Positions 52,494 through 60,695 of a stretch of DNA of 64,000 bases are shown here, piece by piece. The DNA is taken from contig NZ_BNJF01000003.1 in the NCBI RefSeq assembly GCF_016587355.1, forward strand, positions 930,001 to 994,000, read 5' to 3'. Both the position numbers and the translations under genes were made by a program. The DNA is from Ktedonospora formicarum (GTDB taxonomy: Bacteria; Chloroflexota; Ktedonobacteria; Ktedonobacterales; Ktedonobacteraceae). Below the pieces are notes generated by a model. It had not been told where the DNA came from and ran no database searches. It saw only the letters and a program-made list of their open reading frames with translations. Position 1 is the stretch's first letter. Every line of letters starts with the position of its first letter.

Positions 52494-53146
52494 ATGACTG
52501 GCTTCAAGATGCCCGCAGAGGTCTTTCCCAACGAGGAATGCGCCTACAGGCACCTGCTGGGCAGCATCAGCAAGGAGCGCTGGCGGCCCTTCACGGGCCT
52601 GTCCCAGACCACTTACGCGCCCGTCAACACCCGGCAGGGACAGGGCCATGCCTTGAAGGTGGGCGACGGTCTCATCCTCGTCGCGGTGGGCAACTCGCTC
52701 TACCTCGACCTGAACCCCAGGGGAAGGGGAAATGAGAACCTCCCGTACACGAGGTCGGGGCGAGGAGTCATCATCAACGCCTCCACGTTGTTCAACACCC
52801 GAACACGTGGTATACGGTGAAGGTCTGGCCCGAGAGCGGCCACATAGGCATCCTCGCGGAACTGAACTGGCGAGGGAGCGACGGCGACCGCACGGTCCGC
52901 CTCCTGGTGGCGCCGGACATCGTCGTCGTCGCCGAGTGTGATGCCGACCCGCGACAGATCAAAGACGACACGACGTGGAGGCTCACCCTCCCGTGGGAAT
53001 ATGCCGAATGGCAGGCGCGAAACGCCTTCAAGGAATGGCTTCCTCGGAAGGCGAAGTCGTCGCATGACCCGCAACTGGCGTGCTTCAAGTGTGCCAAAAC
53101 TCAGGTCATGAACGTCGGAGGGGTCCGCGACCGCCACGATGTGTGA
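52494..53146 (+). pseudogene. Orphan protein, cassette family D gene 2, one-base frameshift
   Basis: A paralogue of 51411-52043, starting MTGFKMPAEVFPNEEC. It keeps KERWRPFTGLSQTTYAPVNTR, GHALKVGDGLILVAVGNSLYLDL (split) and, after the break, DRTVRLLVAPDIVVVAEC and DPQLACFKC. The frame is lost at CCC 52798-52800. One extra C joins it to the frame ending at 53146 and gives 217 residues, close to the 210 of gene 1. The matching paralogue makes a sequence error the simplest reason. Confidence 0.78.
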
Positions 53147-53158
53147 TGTGGAGCACAG

Positions 53159-53199
53159 GCGCAGGGCGCGACCAGATGGTCGCGCCCTGCGCGCTTTTT
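53159..53199 (+). terminator. Terminator of family D gene 2
   Basis: GCAGGGCGCGACC pairs with GGTCGCGCCCTGC, then GCGCTTTTT. Relative to 52061-52099 the top pairs change on both sides (GGCC/GGCC to GACC/GGTC). Confidence 0.88.
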
Positions 53200-53392
53200 G
53201 AAAGAAGAATGAGCTGTTAGCATAAGCTTGCATAGGGCTAAATGATGTGCATGTCCGAAATCCGCTAGTCATCAGGACATAGATGGAGTATGATACAGGC
53301 AACATATGTTGGCGCGGGGCTTGTGCCTGCGCTGTGTTTGCTGGACTGGGCCTGGACCACTGATCGTCGTATAATTTCCAAGGATGAGGCAT

Positions 53393-54886
53393 ATGCAAGC
53401 AGCTAATATACCGAGTGTCAACGACACAGACTTTGATCTGCGCTATCGCGCGCTCCTCAGTCGGGACTCGCGCTTCGACGGTCGCTTCTTCACGGCGGTT
53501 ACTTCAACGGGCATCTATTGTCGTCCGATCTGTCCCGCGCCGACTCCCCAGGCCCGGAATGTGCGCTTTTATACCAGCGCGGCGGCGGCTGAGGCCGCAG
53601 GCTTCCGCGCTTGCCGGCGCTGCCATCCAGAGGCCAGTCCCGGCTCGCCCGATTGGAATGTGCGCGCCGACCTTGTGGCTCGCGCCCTGCGCCTGATCGC
53701 GGATGGTGTGGTGGATAACGAAGGCGTGGCAGGTCTGGCGAGTCGTCTGGCGGTCAGCGAGCGCCATATTCACCGCGAGCTTACAGCCGAGGTCGGCGTC
53801 GGCCCCCTCGCCCTGGCACGCAGTCGCCGGGGACAGGTCGCGCGCCTGCTCATCGACCAGACGGACTTGCCCCTGACTGAGATTGCCTTTAGCGCGGGCT
53901 TCGCCAGCGTGCGCCAGTTTAATGACACGATGCGCGAACTCTTTCACTGCGCGCCCTCGGAATTTCGTCGTCGCAGGATTGTCGCCGGGAGCAGTGGCGG
54001 CAAGCTGACATTGCGCCTGCACTATCGCCCCCCCTTCAGCGCCGAACCGCTCCTCGACTACCTGGGGAAGCGAGCACTTCCCGGCGTAGAAGAGGTCGTG
54101 GATGGTCGCTATCGCCGAAGTGTGGCTTTGTCTCGCTCGCGGGGTATTATCGAATTGACCCCGCACCCGGAGGCGAACGCCATCCAGATTCGCCTCACGC
54201 TCGACACCCTGGAAGATCTGAATACTATCGTCCAGCGTTGCCGCAACCTCTTCGATCTGGACGCTGATCCCGCCGCCATCTCGACGATTCTGGGGGCGGA
54301 TTCACTACTCGCGCCGCTTGTCGAGGCGAATCCGGGCTTACGCATCCCTGGGGCCTTTGATGGCTTTGAACTCGCGGTTCGCGCCATCCTTGGACAACAG
54401 GTCTCGGTCGCGGGGGCTCGGACGCTTGCTGGACGCGTGGTCAAAGCCTGTGGCGAGAGCCTGCCAGAAGAGGGCGGCACGCTTACGCACTACTTCCCAA
54501 CGCCAGAGCAATTGCTTGCGGGTAGCCTGGACGGCCTGGGTATCACAACTTCGCGGATAGAGGCACTCAAAGCCCTGGCTCGCACCATACAGACAGGCGA
54601 GATTATGCTCGACCGGGGCGCGGACCGTGAGCAGACCGTTACCCGGCTTCAGGCGCTACCTGGCGTAGGACCCTGGACGGCATCGTATATCGCAATGCGC
54701 GCCCTTGGCGATCCCGATGCCTTCCCCGTCACGGACCTGGGATTACGCCGCGCCTTCGAGCGACACGATCTGCCTGCCAGCCCGAAACATATCGCGGCCC
54801 GCGCCGAGTCCTGGCGGCCCTGGCGCGGCTACGCCACGCATTACCTCTGGCACACACTCGCTACACCCGAAACGCCAAAACAATAA
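53393..54886 (+). CDS. alkA: Ada-like regulator fused to AlkA-type DNA-3-methyladenine glycosylase
   Basis: A 497-residue three-part protein. Residues about 10-85: Ada zinc/methyl-acceptor domain (TGIYCRPICPAPTP ... GFRACRRCHPEASPG, four Cys). Residues about 90-195: AraC-type DNA-binding domain. Residues about 205-495: AlkA N-terminal domain and HhH-GPD glycosylase with LPGVGPWTASYIAMRALG and the catalytic Asp in PVTDLGLR. It should sense methyl damage and cut out alkylated purines. TATAAT at 53370-53375 puts the transcript start just before the gene. ATG 53393 and 53384 are both possible. ogt lies 3 kb away. Confidence 0.93.
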   Translation: MQAANIPSVNDTDFDLRYRALLSRDSRFDGRFFTAVTSTGIYCRPICPAPTPQARNVRFYTSAAAAEAAGFRACRRCHPEASPGSPDWNVRADLVARALRLIADGVVDNEGVAGLASRLAVSERHIHRELTAEVGVGPLALARSRRGQVARLLIDQTDLPLTEIAFSAGFASVRQFNDTMRELFHCAPSEFRRRRIVAGSSGGKLTLRLHYRPPFSAEPLLDYLGKRALPGVEEVVDGRYRRSVALSRSRGIIELTPHPEANAIQIRLTLDTLEDLNTIVQRCRNLFDLDADPAAISTILGADSLLAPLVEANPGLRIPGAFDGFELAVRAILGQQVSVAGARTLAGRVVKACGESLPEEGGTLTHYFPTPEQLLAGSLDGLGITTSRIEALKALARTIQTGEIMLDRGADREQTVTRLQALPGVGPWTASYIAMRALGDPDAFPVTDLGLRRAFERHDLPASPKHIAARAESWRPWRGYATHYLWHTLATPETPKQ

Positions 54887-54890
54887 AAAG

Positions 54891-54930
54891 AAGCAGAGGC
54901 CCCGCGTAGAGCGCGCGGGCCTCTGCTTTC
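54891..54930. terminator. Bidirectional terminator
   Basis: GCAGAGGCCC-GCG pairs with CGC-GGGCCTCTGC, then TTT; AAAA on the left. Convergent alkA and nitroreductase genes share it. Confidence 0.88.
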
Positions 54931-54940
54931 GTGGTAAACG

Positions 54941-55465
54941 CTAGGACCAGCTTTCCCAGCGCACCACCTCATCAAATGGCTTGCGCCCATTCTTCTTAGG
55001 AGGCTGAACATTCTCACGAGGCGCGGGATAACCAAACGAAAGGACCACATTCAAGTTCTGATCAGCGGGAACCCCGAGGGCCTCTCTGGCCTTCTCTGGA
55101 TAATGCATCGAGGTAACGCACGAGCCAATCCCCAGATCCCATGCTGCAAGTTGCAGGTATGCGGCTGCCTGCCCCAGGTCGAACTCGGCAGACCCGCCGT
55201 CCGAAGTGACGAGCGCGATAGCGAAGGCGGCATCGCGCACATGCTCCGCGTACTTCCCGCCTTCCGCGAGCCTGCGTAGCCTCTCGCGATCACGCACAAC
55301 AATGAAATACCAGCGTTGCAGGTTTCTTGAGCTTTGGGCTCTGCGGCCCGCATTTAAAATGGTGCGGATATCCTCTTCGGGTACTTCCCGCTGGCTATAC
55401 TGCCGTGTAGCACGCTGCGTACGAATCAACTCGGCCACATGCGCGGGCTTCTGAATATCTGGCAT
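54941..55465 (-). CDS. Nitroreductase family protein
   Basis: A 174-residue FMN-dependent oxidoreductase. The blocks LIRTQRATRQYSQREVPEE, ILNAGRRAQSSRNLQRWYFIVV (split) and AAAYLQLAAWDLGIGSCVTS, then FGYPAPRENVQP, are those of the nitroreductase fold. ATG 55465 is chosen for GGAG about ten bases upstream. It is a cytosolic dimer that should reduce quinones or nitro compounds with NAD(P)H. Confidence 0.92.
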   Translation of the reverse strand: MPDIQKPAHVAELIRTQRATRQYSQREVPEEDIRTILNAGRRAQSSRNLQRWYFIVVRDRERLRRLAEGGKYAEHVRDAAFAIALVTSDGGSAEFDLGQAAAYLQLAAWDLGIGSCVTSMHYPEKAREALGVPADQNLNVVLSFGYPAPRENVQPPKKNGRKPFDEVVRWESWS

Positions 55466-55565
55466 GTTATACGCTTCTCCTATGACCATTTCAATGTTGT
55501 AAATCTTATTGAAGAGAACACATATGGCAGGCTCTTTATTTCGGTTCTGCTTACCGCTTCCAGAT

Positions 55566-56462
55566 TTACTTCTTGAACTGGTTGCGAAGGCCCTGGATAC
55601 CACGCTCGATAAAATCTGATTTCTGGCTATACACACCATAGAGCAACTCAGAGTAGGGAGCATAGCGAAGATAGAAATCCATACGCCGCCAGAATGTCGC
55701 GTCAGGCAAGCTCTTGTAGTGAGCAAGCACGAGCTCGACAAAGGCCCAACCATGCCCCCAATGTAGCCCCACGAAGTCCAGCGCGGCATCTCCAATCGAG
55801 ACATCACCCCAGTCGATAACACCGGTCACGGTGCCGCGCTCAGGGTCACAGAAGATGTGCTCACAGCCAAGATCACGATGGATCAGGACAGGCTGGAAGA
55901 GGAAATTGGCATCATCGTCTAGAAAGCCCTCCCATAGCGCGCGTGCCCCCTCGCGTAATCGCTCGTCGAGCAGGGAGAAGACCTTAGCGCGTAGGTCATC
56001 ATAGCGCTCGCGGTAATCCTGTCGCCATACCTCCTGCCATTGAGCGGGTGAGCGCTCCTCAAAACCAGTCGCGTTGGCGAGGGGAAAGCTATGTAGTTCG
56101 CTCAGGAAGGTCGCGATGGCGGGGGCAAGCGCGTCGAGGCGCGGGGGTGTGAGCGCGCTGGACGCGATCAGGGGCACGCCGTCTATCTTGCGATACCCCA
56201 CAAAGGGGTAGCTATCGCTGTCCTGACCAAAATAGAGAAAATGGGGAATGGGCGTCGAGAGATATGGTTCAAGCGCGGGAAGCAAGCGCCTCTCCAACGA
56301 GAGTCGTACCATCACGTCGGCGCGCAGAGGAAAGCGGAAGATCAGTTCATCATTGACGTCCAGCACAAAGCTATCCCAACCAGCCGTAATCGGTCGCGCC
56401 GTCCTGACTTCAAGCTCCGGAAATTCACGCGCGATCACCTCTGTATAGTGAGCAAGATCCAT
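55566..56462 (-). CDS. APH family phosphotransferase
   Basis: A 298-residue aminoglycoside phosphotransferase-fold kinase. It has the catalytic loop LIHRDLGCEHIF (HxD) and the metal Asp in TGVIDWGDVSIGD, after an N-lobe of the form WDSFVLDVNDELIFRFP. Such proteins phosphorylate small molecules or sugars; drug resistance cannot be claimed from sequence. ATG 56462 is chosen for GGGGTGG upstream. It is followed downstream by the nitroreductase gene on the same strand, about 100 bp apart. Confidence 0.9.
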   Translation of the reverse strand: MDLAHYTEVIAREFPELEVRTARPITAGWDSFVLDVNDELIFRFPLRADVMVRLSLERRLLPALEPYLSTPIPHFLYFGQDSDSYPFVGYRKIDGVPLIASSALTPPRLDALAPAIATFLSELHSFPLANATGFEERSPAQWQEVWRQDYRERYDDLRAKVFSLLDERLREGARALWEGFLDDDANFLFQPVLIHRDLGCEHIFCDPERGTVTGVIDWGDVSIGDAALDFVGLHWGHGWAFVELVLAHYKSLPDATFWRRMDFYLRYAPYSELLYGVYSQKSDFIERGIQGLRNQFKK

Positions 56463-56517
56463 AGCCACCCCTTTACTATAATGTTTTTTGCCTGACATTC
56501 AAAATCCATGATCAGGG

Positions 56518-57054
56518 TCATGACCTGGGTCCCGCGAAGTCGCGGCGAGTCTTCTCAAAGCAGGCGATATCGTTGCTGCCCCGACGCGGAATCTGGATCG
56601 TGAGCGTGGCTCGCCAATGGTAGTTCGCCTTACGGTAGAATTTGAGTAATGTGCGATGTGGAGCGAAGGCATCAAGCCGGATAGCGTCATAGTTCTCGGT
56701 CAGGGCATGTGTTTCTATACTCTTGAGGCACCATGAGCCAATGCCTTGCCCTTGCAGAGCAGGTAGCACAGCCAGGCGATGCAGGTAGATGGCCTGGGCA
56801 TTCGGCTCCTCCCAGATATCGGGGCGATAATAGGGAGGAGCCTGGGTATCGAGCGTAAACGTCGCGACCAATCCCGTCTCGCCCTCAACGGCGTAGACGC
56901 GCTGGTTCACGGTGGACTCACGCATCTGATCCAGAGGATAAGGAGGTACCCAATGAGAGAGGCCGAAGCGATCGCGCATATCCTCCCCACACTTGCGTAA
57001 CAGCTCATGCAATTCGTCAACTTCTTCTGGCTTTATCTGCCTGATGCTTAGCAT
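56518..57054 (-). CDS. GNAT family N-acetyltransferase
   Basis: A 178-residue acetyltransferase. The acetyl-CoA motif is LAVLPALQGQGIGSWCLKS, followed by IRLDAFAPHRTLLKFYRKAN. ATG 57054 is preferred over 57060 because GGAGGG stands seven bases before it. It lies 55 bp upstream of the APH gene on the same strand and may be co-transcribed. Substrate unknown. Confidence 0.9.
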   Translation of the reverse strand: MLSIRQIKPEEVDELHELLRKCGEDMRDRFGLSHWVPPYPLDQMRESTVNQRVYAVEGETGLVATFTLDTQAPPYYRPDIWEEPNAQAIYLHRLAVLPALQGQGIGSWCLKSIETHALTENYDAIRLDAFAPHRTLLKFYRKANYHWRATLTIQIPRRGSNDIACFEKTRRDFAGPRS

Positions 57055-57219
57055 GAGCATTCCCTCCTCTCATTATTCTCTCTCGCGCCGGGTATATGTT
57101 ACCATATATCACCGCATTTGTATGCAATATCTAGAGACGAGGGAAACATCTAATTGTTACATTTTCTAGCTGTGAGTCCGGCGCGGACCGAAGCGCCGCG
57201 CCTATTTATAGAGAGCCCT

Positions 57220-57702
57220 TTAGAGTTCGATTGTTCCCTTGAGTGGACGTTTGAAGTAGTGGAACGGCGTCCAGTTTCCACAAGGCTCCCATTGCTCCGC
57301 CATCATCTCCTGAATAATGGCGTTACGGTTGAGTCCAACACGGCGCACATATTCCCATTTACGAGCCTCCTTAAGGTCCCACGGGCGTTGACAGTAGAGC
57401 GCCAAGGCGGCAACGTCGAGGAGTTCCCAACCAGCCTTCCCCGCCTCTCTCAGAATACCCATCTCGTCGAAGGCTGTCGCGCGAAAGGTGCGATACTGAG
57501 TCTTCCCCCCGGCAGTTCGCTCATGGGCCATCACGCGCTCTTCCGCGTATGCCTCTGGCGGCCCAAATGCCTCAAGTGGTGACTCCCCACTCTCGGCTAT
57601 GTGACTCTCAACTTCAGCGACGATCTCACTAATCTGTTTGCTTTCCAGGCCGTAGCGCTGTAAACAGGCCGAAAGTTCCTCAATATAGGCATCATGCATC
57701 AT
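57220..57702 (-). CDS. HAAS-domain-like protein paired with PadR
   Basis: A 160-residue protein. The first 60 residues (YIEELSACLQRYGLESKQI, SEIVAEVESHIAESGESPLEAFGPPEAYAEE) match the HAAS (DUF1700-like) helical domain that usually accompanies PadR regulators. The rest (MGILREAGKAGWELLDVAAL, WEYVRR) resembles DUF4177-type small domains. AGGAGAGG precedes the ATG. It starts one base after the PadR stop (TAG-C-ATG), so the genes are coupled. It probably modulates the PadR switch. Confidence 0.82.
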   Translation of the reverse strand: MMHDAYIEELSACLQRYGLESKQISEIVAEVESHIAESGESPLEAFGPPEAYAEERVMAHERTAGGKTQYRTFRATAFDEMGILREAGKAGWELLDVAALALYCQRPWDLKEARKWEYVRRVGLNRNAIIQEMMAEQWEPCGNWTPFHYFKRPLKGTIEL

Positions 57703-57703
57703 G

Positions 57704-58042
57704 CTATTCCTCTCCTTTTTGATCGATCAGATTCACAACATGCTTAGAGAAAAGCATCCACTCTCCCGCTTGCTCCTCGAAGGTCCGTTGACCCTGCTCA
57801 GTCAGGGCGTAATATTTGCGCCCTGGCCCTTGTTCGCCGACAGCCCACCGGTTTGTGACCAGGCCTGCCTCTTCCAGGCGCGCCAGGAGTGGATAGAGAG
57901 TTCCCCCCTTGATATGCCCCAGTCCCGCTTGTTCCAGTCTTTGCGTGATGGCGTATCCATAGTATTCGCCATTGGCAAGCACTCCCAGGACACAGAGGTC
58001 GAGAACTCCGCGCAGCCACTGCGTTCTTCTTTCTGTGTTCAT
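57704..58042 (-). CDS. PadR family regulator
   Basis: A 112-residue PadR-type winged helix. It starts MNTERRTQWLRGVLDLCVLG and has ITQRLEQAG, KGGTLYPLLARLEEAGLV and GRKYYALTEQGQ, the canonical blocks. ATG 58042 fits better than the TTG at 58060, which lies within the operator. There is no clear ribosome site. Two TACTATCTAGAT sites overlap its start region (58043-58071), so it should repress itself and the coupled HAAS gene. Confidence 0.92.
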   Translation of the reverse strand: MNTERRTQWLRGVLDLCVLGVLANGEYYGYAITQRLEQAGLGHIKGGTLYPLLARLEEAGLVTNRWAVGEQGPGRKYYALTEQGQRTFEEQAGEWMLFSKHVVNLIDQKGEE

Positions 58043-58071
58043 ATCTAGATAGTAACACAATCTAGATAGTA
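58043..58071 (-). promoter_or_regulatory. PadR operator (two ATCTAGAT sites)
   Basis: ATCTAGATAGTA occurs at 58043-58054 and 58060-58071 on the plus strand (17-bp period). ATCTAGAT is itself palindromic. It sits just before the PadR start codon, with a weaker third site at about 58077. Confidence 0.65.
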
Positions 58072-58321
58072 TTACAACCTAGTTGGTGGCAAATATTGAG
58101 AGCGAGGGTAGGAAGCCTACACTACCCCTCCCAGGTATTGTGCGTTCCGTATACATCGGTTAAATGTGGTCTATTGGCACATTCTGGGCCGATGTGGTTT
58201 ACTGTGATATGGGTTGTGAGGCGCATAGCGGGAGCATACCCATGTCAGATTCACAATATGGTATCGCGAGCGTCTTGCGCTTGCTGACAATATGACTGGT
58301 CCATGTAAGGAGCAATATTTT

Positions 58322-59376
58322 ATGAGTATAGAGCAGCCTGTGAGGCTAACTGAGCTTGCGAGTTGCGCGGGGTGCGCGGCGAAGATTGGGGCGGATATCC
58401 TGGCGCAGGTGGTGCGTCCCCTGCGCCAGCGGAATGTGCCAGAGAATCTGCTGATCGGGTTAGGGGCGATAGACGATGCCGCCGTCTACAAGGTCAACGA
58501 GCGGCAAGCCATCATCAGTACCGCCGACTTCTTTCCGCCAGTAGTGGACGATCCCTATACCTTTGGTCGAATCGCCGCCGCCAACGCCCTGAGCGATGTC
58601 TACGCGATGGGTGGACGGGTACTAATGGCGATCAACCTTGTGGCATGGCCTGAAGGACTGGATACGGCGATCCTGAGCGAAGTATTGCGCGGCGGGATGG
58701 ATATTGTCGAGCAGGCAGGAGGAGCCATCGCGGGTGGACATTCTATCGCCGATGAGGAGCCAAAGTATGGCCTCGCCGTGACCGGGATGGCTGATCCTGA
58801 ACACCTGCTGACCAAGGGAGGCGCGAAGCCTGGCGATATCCTGATCTTGAGTAAGCCGCTGGGAACGGGTTTGATGACCACTGCTCAGAAGCGCGGCGTT
58901 GTGCGCGAGGAGGATATGGCGGCGGCGATTACCTCCATGACAACGCTTAACCGGCGCGCCAGTGAACTGCTGGTCGAGGCTGGCCCCCTGGTGCATGCCG
59001 CGACAGATATCACGGGCTTCAGCCTGCTTGGGCATGCCTGGGAAATGGCGACTCAGAGCCGGACAAGTATGCGCTTCGACTTTGAGTCCCTTCCCTTGCT
59101 TCCCAATGCACACTATTACGCCGAAAAGGGCACCATCCCAGGTGGAACGGCGCGCAATGAGCGTTCCGTAGGCAGCTATACCCGAATCAGCGAGCGGCTC
59201 GCGCCCTATACGCGCGCGATCCTCTTTGATCCTCAGACTTCCGGGGACTCTTCGCTTCCATCGATCCCGCGCTCTGGTCCAAGCTCTCGGAGCAAGACGA
59301 GGTGCCCTTCCGCCGCGTAGGTGAGGTCACCGAACTGGTTGACGATCCCGCGCATCTGATCCTTCGCGTCGAATAA
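58322..59376 (+). pseudogene. selD: Selenide, water dikinase, one-base frameshift in a GGGG run
   Basis: ATG 58322 follows AAGGAG by nine bases. The N-terminus LTELASCAGCAAKIGADIL carries the active-site Cys region (Cys, not selenocysteine) and Lys. Then come LIGLGAIDDAAVY, ISTADFFPPVVDDP, NALSDVYAMGG and AGGHSI. At GGGG 59243-59246 (DPQTSGG) the frame is lost. One extra G gives LFASIDPALWSKLSEQDE and ends at 59376. The restored protein has 351 residues, normal for SelD. It makes selenophosphate from selenide and ATP. No selA, selB or tRNA-Sec gene is in the window. Confidence 0.93.
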
Positions 59377-59559
59377 CGCGGATGTGAAGGCATAGCATGA
59401 GGTATCCCATGCCTGAACTTTGAAAAACGCTCCTTGCTTTTCAGCATAGAATGTTTTATGCTTATGCTCTGCAATAATATCCTTCCAAGAGGTCTGGTTC
59501 GCCTCTGGGAGGCTTTATCACCTGAACTGATCGCATGTTGAAAGCACGCGGAGATTGGG

Positions 59560-59765
59560 GAGATAAAGGGAGTCGTCGCATGCGACTCTAATCTAATAGA
59601 GAATCATCATTGCATAAAATAGGGATACGCTCATGGTATGCCTGTGCCAGATCTTCACTTGCTATTCGCACCCGGAAGGGGCGAGTGGTTTATGAGGCTC
59701 TGGACGAAGTTCCATCCTCCAGGTGGTCTATCTTGATCGCCTGCCCGAGCAGGAAGAAGGCAAGG
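59560..59765 (+). promoter_or_regulatory. Structured leader of the 59766 gene
   Basis: GAGTCG-tcgcatg-CGACTC hairpin at about 59570-59590. The leader ends GGAAGAAGGCAAGG just before ATG. No other gene in 59377-59765. Confidence 0.5.
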
Positions 59766-60052
59766 ATGAGTGACAGGAACAACAACGGCCCGATCACGCC
59801 GGAGGACGTCGAGCTGGTGGAGAGCCTGGTGAGCGCGATCAAGGAGTCCCTCCAGAAGGGGAAGTCCTTCTCGGAGGCCTTCCCCCGGACTTCAGGATCG
59901 AGGTCAGTCGTGAGGGGGACTACCTGGTGGGGTCGTTCATCTCGGGCACCGAGAGAGGCAACCACCTCTATGAAGTCCTGGTGGAGCGCCTGCACCAGGA
60001 GGACCTCAACCCGGAAATACGGCTCTTCAACCAGCTGGGAAGGCTGGTGTAG
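59766..60052 (+). pseudogene. Orphan cassette protein, one-base frameshift in a CCCCC run
   Basis: ATG 59766 opens MSDRNNNGPITPEDVELVES; an acidic helix follows to SFSEAF. The frame is lost at CCCCC 59882-59886. One extra C gives PPDFRIEVSREGDYLVGSFI and ends LFNQLGRLV at 60052: a 95-residue protein with an N-terminal helix and a beta/helix C-terminal part. C/G-ending codons, leader hairpin, and a terminator with the same stem as family A. No family recognised. Confidence 0.65.
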
Positions 60053-60072
60053 CCGTCCCTGACGTGCAATGA

Positions 60073-60115
60073 GGAAGGGGGAGTCGCCTGCGGGCGGCTC
60101 CCCCTTCCGCGTTTT
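60073..60115 (+). terminator. Terminator of the 59766 gene (family A type stem)
   Basis: GGAAGGGGGAGTCGCC pairs with GGCGGCTCCCCCTTCC, then GCGTTTT. Stem and orientation match the terminators at 2073-2108 and 2666-2692. Confidence 0.88.
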
Positions 60116-60233
60116 GCTATCCTGTATGGGCGTTTAGAGGTGTGAGTAGGGGATATAGGACGAACAGGTGTGTTGGGAGTAGGAGATTCAGGTAGGAAAA
60201 AGAGGGATTAAGCCCCAAAAGTGCGAAACACTT

Positions 60234-60264
60234 GTACAATAAAACATTTGCCCGTACAATAAAA
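60234..60264. repeat. Two GTACAATAAAA repeats, 20-bp period
   Basis: 60234-60244 and 60254-60264, exact. The gap 60116-60695 otherwise shows only the hairpins listed below and no gene. Confidence 0.5.
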
Positions 60265-60346
60265 GTAGGTAAAAATAGGAAGTGCTTCTCCCACTGTTGC
60301 CCAGTGTGCAGGCATTCTTATTTAATATATGTATGTAATTTTTAAG

Positions 60347-60388
60347 GTCTTATGCGAAAAACAACATACTCAGGTTTTCGCATAAGAC
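60347..60388. repeat. TTTTCGCATAAG inverted-repeat element, minimal copy
   Basis: GTCTTATGCGAAAA (60347-60360) and TTTTCGCATAAGAC (60375-60388) are exact inverse repeats around a 14-nt loop; this is the cleanest copy and defines the ends. Confidence 0.75.
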
Positions 60389-60538
60389 GTAAGAATATGT
60401 ACCTCTTCAGGTAGGAGATTTATCGGCGCGTAAGCGCTTCGCAAGAGCATAGGGTATAGACAGACTCGTCTATGATGGCTCGAACCGCAGTCAATAATTG
60501 AGTAAGCTGTCATTAGACTGGGAGCAATGCCCGAATGC

Positions 60539-60602
60539 TGCGCAATAGAAGTGTGGTGGAACTGATATCGCTGTATCAGTTCCACCACACTTCTATTGCG
60601 CA
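60539..60602. repeat. 64-nt near-perfect palindrome (29-bp arms)
   Basis: Arms 60539-60567 and 60574-60602 pair exactly around TCGCTG. It is more than 400 bp past the nearest upstream gene, which has its own terminator, so it is not an obvious terminator. Confidence 0.85.
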
Positions 60603-60695
60603 ACAAACAAGCGCTGATGACGAGAATTTCTCAAGGGGTACAAAGTCACGATACCTGCATGGGGCACTCTAAGGAAGGAGATTCTATATCTAATT

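Noticed and set aside
43042..59376. Programmed frameshifting or UGA recoding in P450 and selD
   Set aside because: There is no slippery heptamer or SECIS-like element, and the same one-base loss in G/C runs occurs in ten unrelated genes, so a sequence error is simpler.
59377..59560. tRNA-Sec gene next to selD
   Set aside because: The short hairpins there do not give a cloverleaf or a TTCGA arm.
2175..60115. Prophage origin of the GC-codon orphan genes
   Set aside because: They are scattered singly among normal genes, each with its own promoter and terminator, and no capsid, tail, terminase or integrase gene is visible.
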